Assembly (NCBI GenBank): GCA_009602725.1
Contig: WELB01000002.1
Coordinates: forward strand, 768,546 to 811,174
DNA length: 42,629 nt
Origin: Spirogloea muscicola
Taxonomy: Eukaryota; Streptophyta; Zygnematophyceae; Spirogloeales; Spirogloeaceae
Reading direction: 5' to 3'
Numbering within the stretch: position 1 is the first letter of the stretch; each line of letters starts with the position of its first letter. Both the position numbers and the translations under genes were made by a program. Positions 42,613 through 42,629 of this stretch are shown here, piece after piece. The notes below the pieces were generated by a model. It had not been told where the DNA came from. It worked only from the letters and a program-made list of their open reading frames with translations, and searched no databases.

Positions 42613-42629
42613 TGCGGCGGCGGCGGCGG
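42532..42629 (+). CDS. Start of a gene, truncated by the window end
   Basis: ATG in a strong context (ACCATGG) opens a frame beginning MATISPAATAAAAAGNC followed by poly-Gly from a GGC repeat. Upstream, GACACGTCAGCCC (about 42481-42493) carries an ACGT core like those bound by plant bZIP factors, and the region is GC-rich as at other gene starts here. Only 32 codons are in the window, so the product is unknown. Confidence 0.5.
42575..42629. repeat. GGC trinucleotide microsatellite at the window end
   Basis: A run of about 18 GGC units with a single TGC interruption reaches the end of the window. In the frame of the gene starting at 42532 it encodes poly-Gly. Confidence 0.95.

Overview
The window is nuclear DNA from a eukaryote of the green-plant lineage, most likely a streptophyte (charophyte-grade) alga or an early-diverging plant; the species cannot be told from the sequence. 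The evidence is genes cut into many short exons by GT-AG introns, proteins closest (from memory of the families) to land-plant APC2, mitochondrial intermediate peptidase and pyruvate dehydrogenase E1-alpha, GC-rich first exons, and intergenic DNA full of retroelement debris. I joined exons by hand, accepting a junction only where GT-AG sites, reading phase and family conservation agreed.

Layout. 1-5300: repeat-rich DNA with a weak minus-strand gene (about 2018-3283), a perfect GC-rich hairpin (3591-3628) and the 3' end of a LINE-type retrotransposon (about 4330-4870). 5582-13148 (+): APC2, 18 exons closing in one frame of 1,094 codons. 13149-15131: a diverged tandem duplication and a 7-bp minisatellite between two convergent genes. 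15132-20013 (-): mitochondrial intermediate peptidase (M3 metallopeptidase), 16 exons. 21413-24130 (-): pyruvate dehydrogenase E1-alpha, 11 exons. 24655-25470: LINE 3' tails and hairpin repeats. 26054-28220 (-): a membrane protein resembling the plant At1g16860 family. 28440-33200: hairpin-repeat blocks, a 587-base N gap, and weak traces of a plus-strand gene ending near 33208. 33272-34419 (-): a two-exon, Ser-rich unrecognised protein. 34780-39100: more LINE fragments, microsatellites and hairpin repeats. 39633-41305 (+): the 5' part of a secreted, proline-rich, single-pass membrane protein. 42532-end (+): the start of another gene, in a GGC repeat.

The identified genes are housekeeping: ubiquitin-dependent cell-cycle control (APC2), mitochondrial presequence maturation (MIP) and mitochondrial acetyl-CoA production (PDH E1-alpha). 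MIP and PDH E1-alpha both act in the mitochondrial matrix and lie next to each other on the same strand, but nothing shows that they are co-regulated.

The most unusual signal is not a gene. It is a short dispersed repeat, with tens of copies, built around a small inverted repeat (GGGCTG, 8-nt loop, CAGCCC) after a TTTGTCCATTCTTTT-like leader. The same unit sits in the 3' untranslated tail of every LINE terminus I can see here. I infer that it is the 3' recognition stem-loop of that LINE, spread by 5'-truncated insertions or by a SINE borrowing the same tail.
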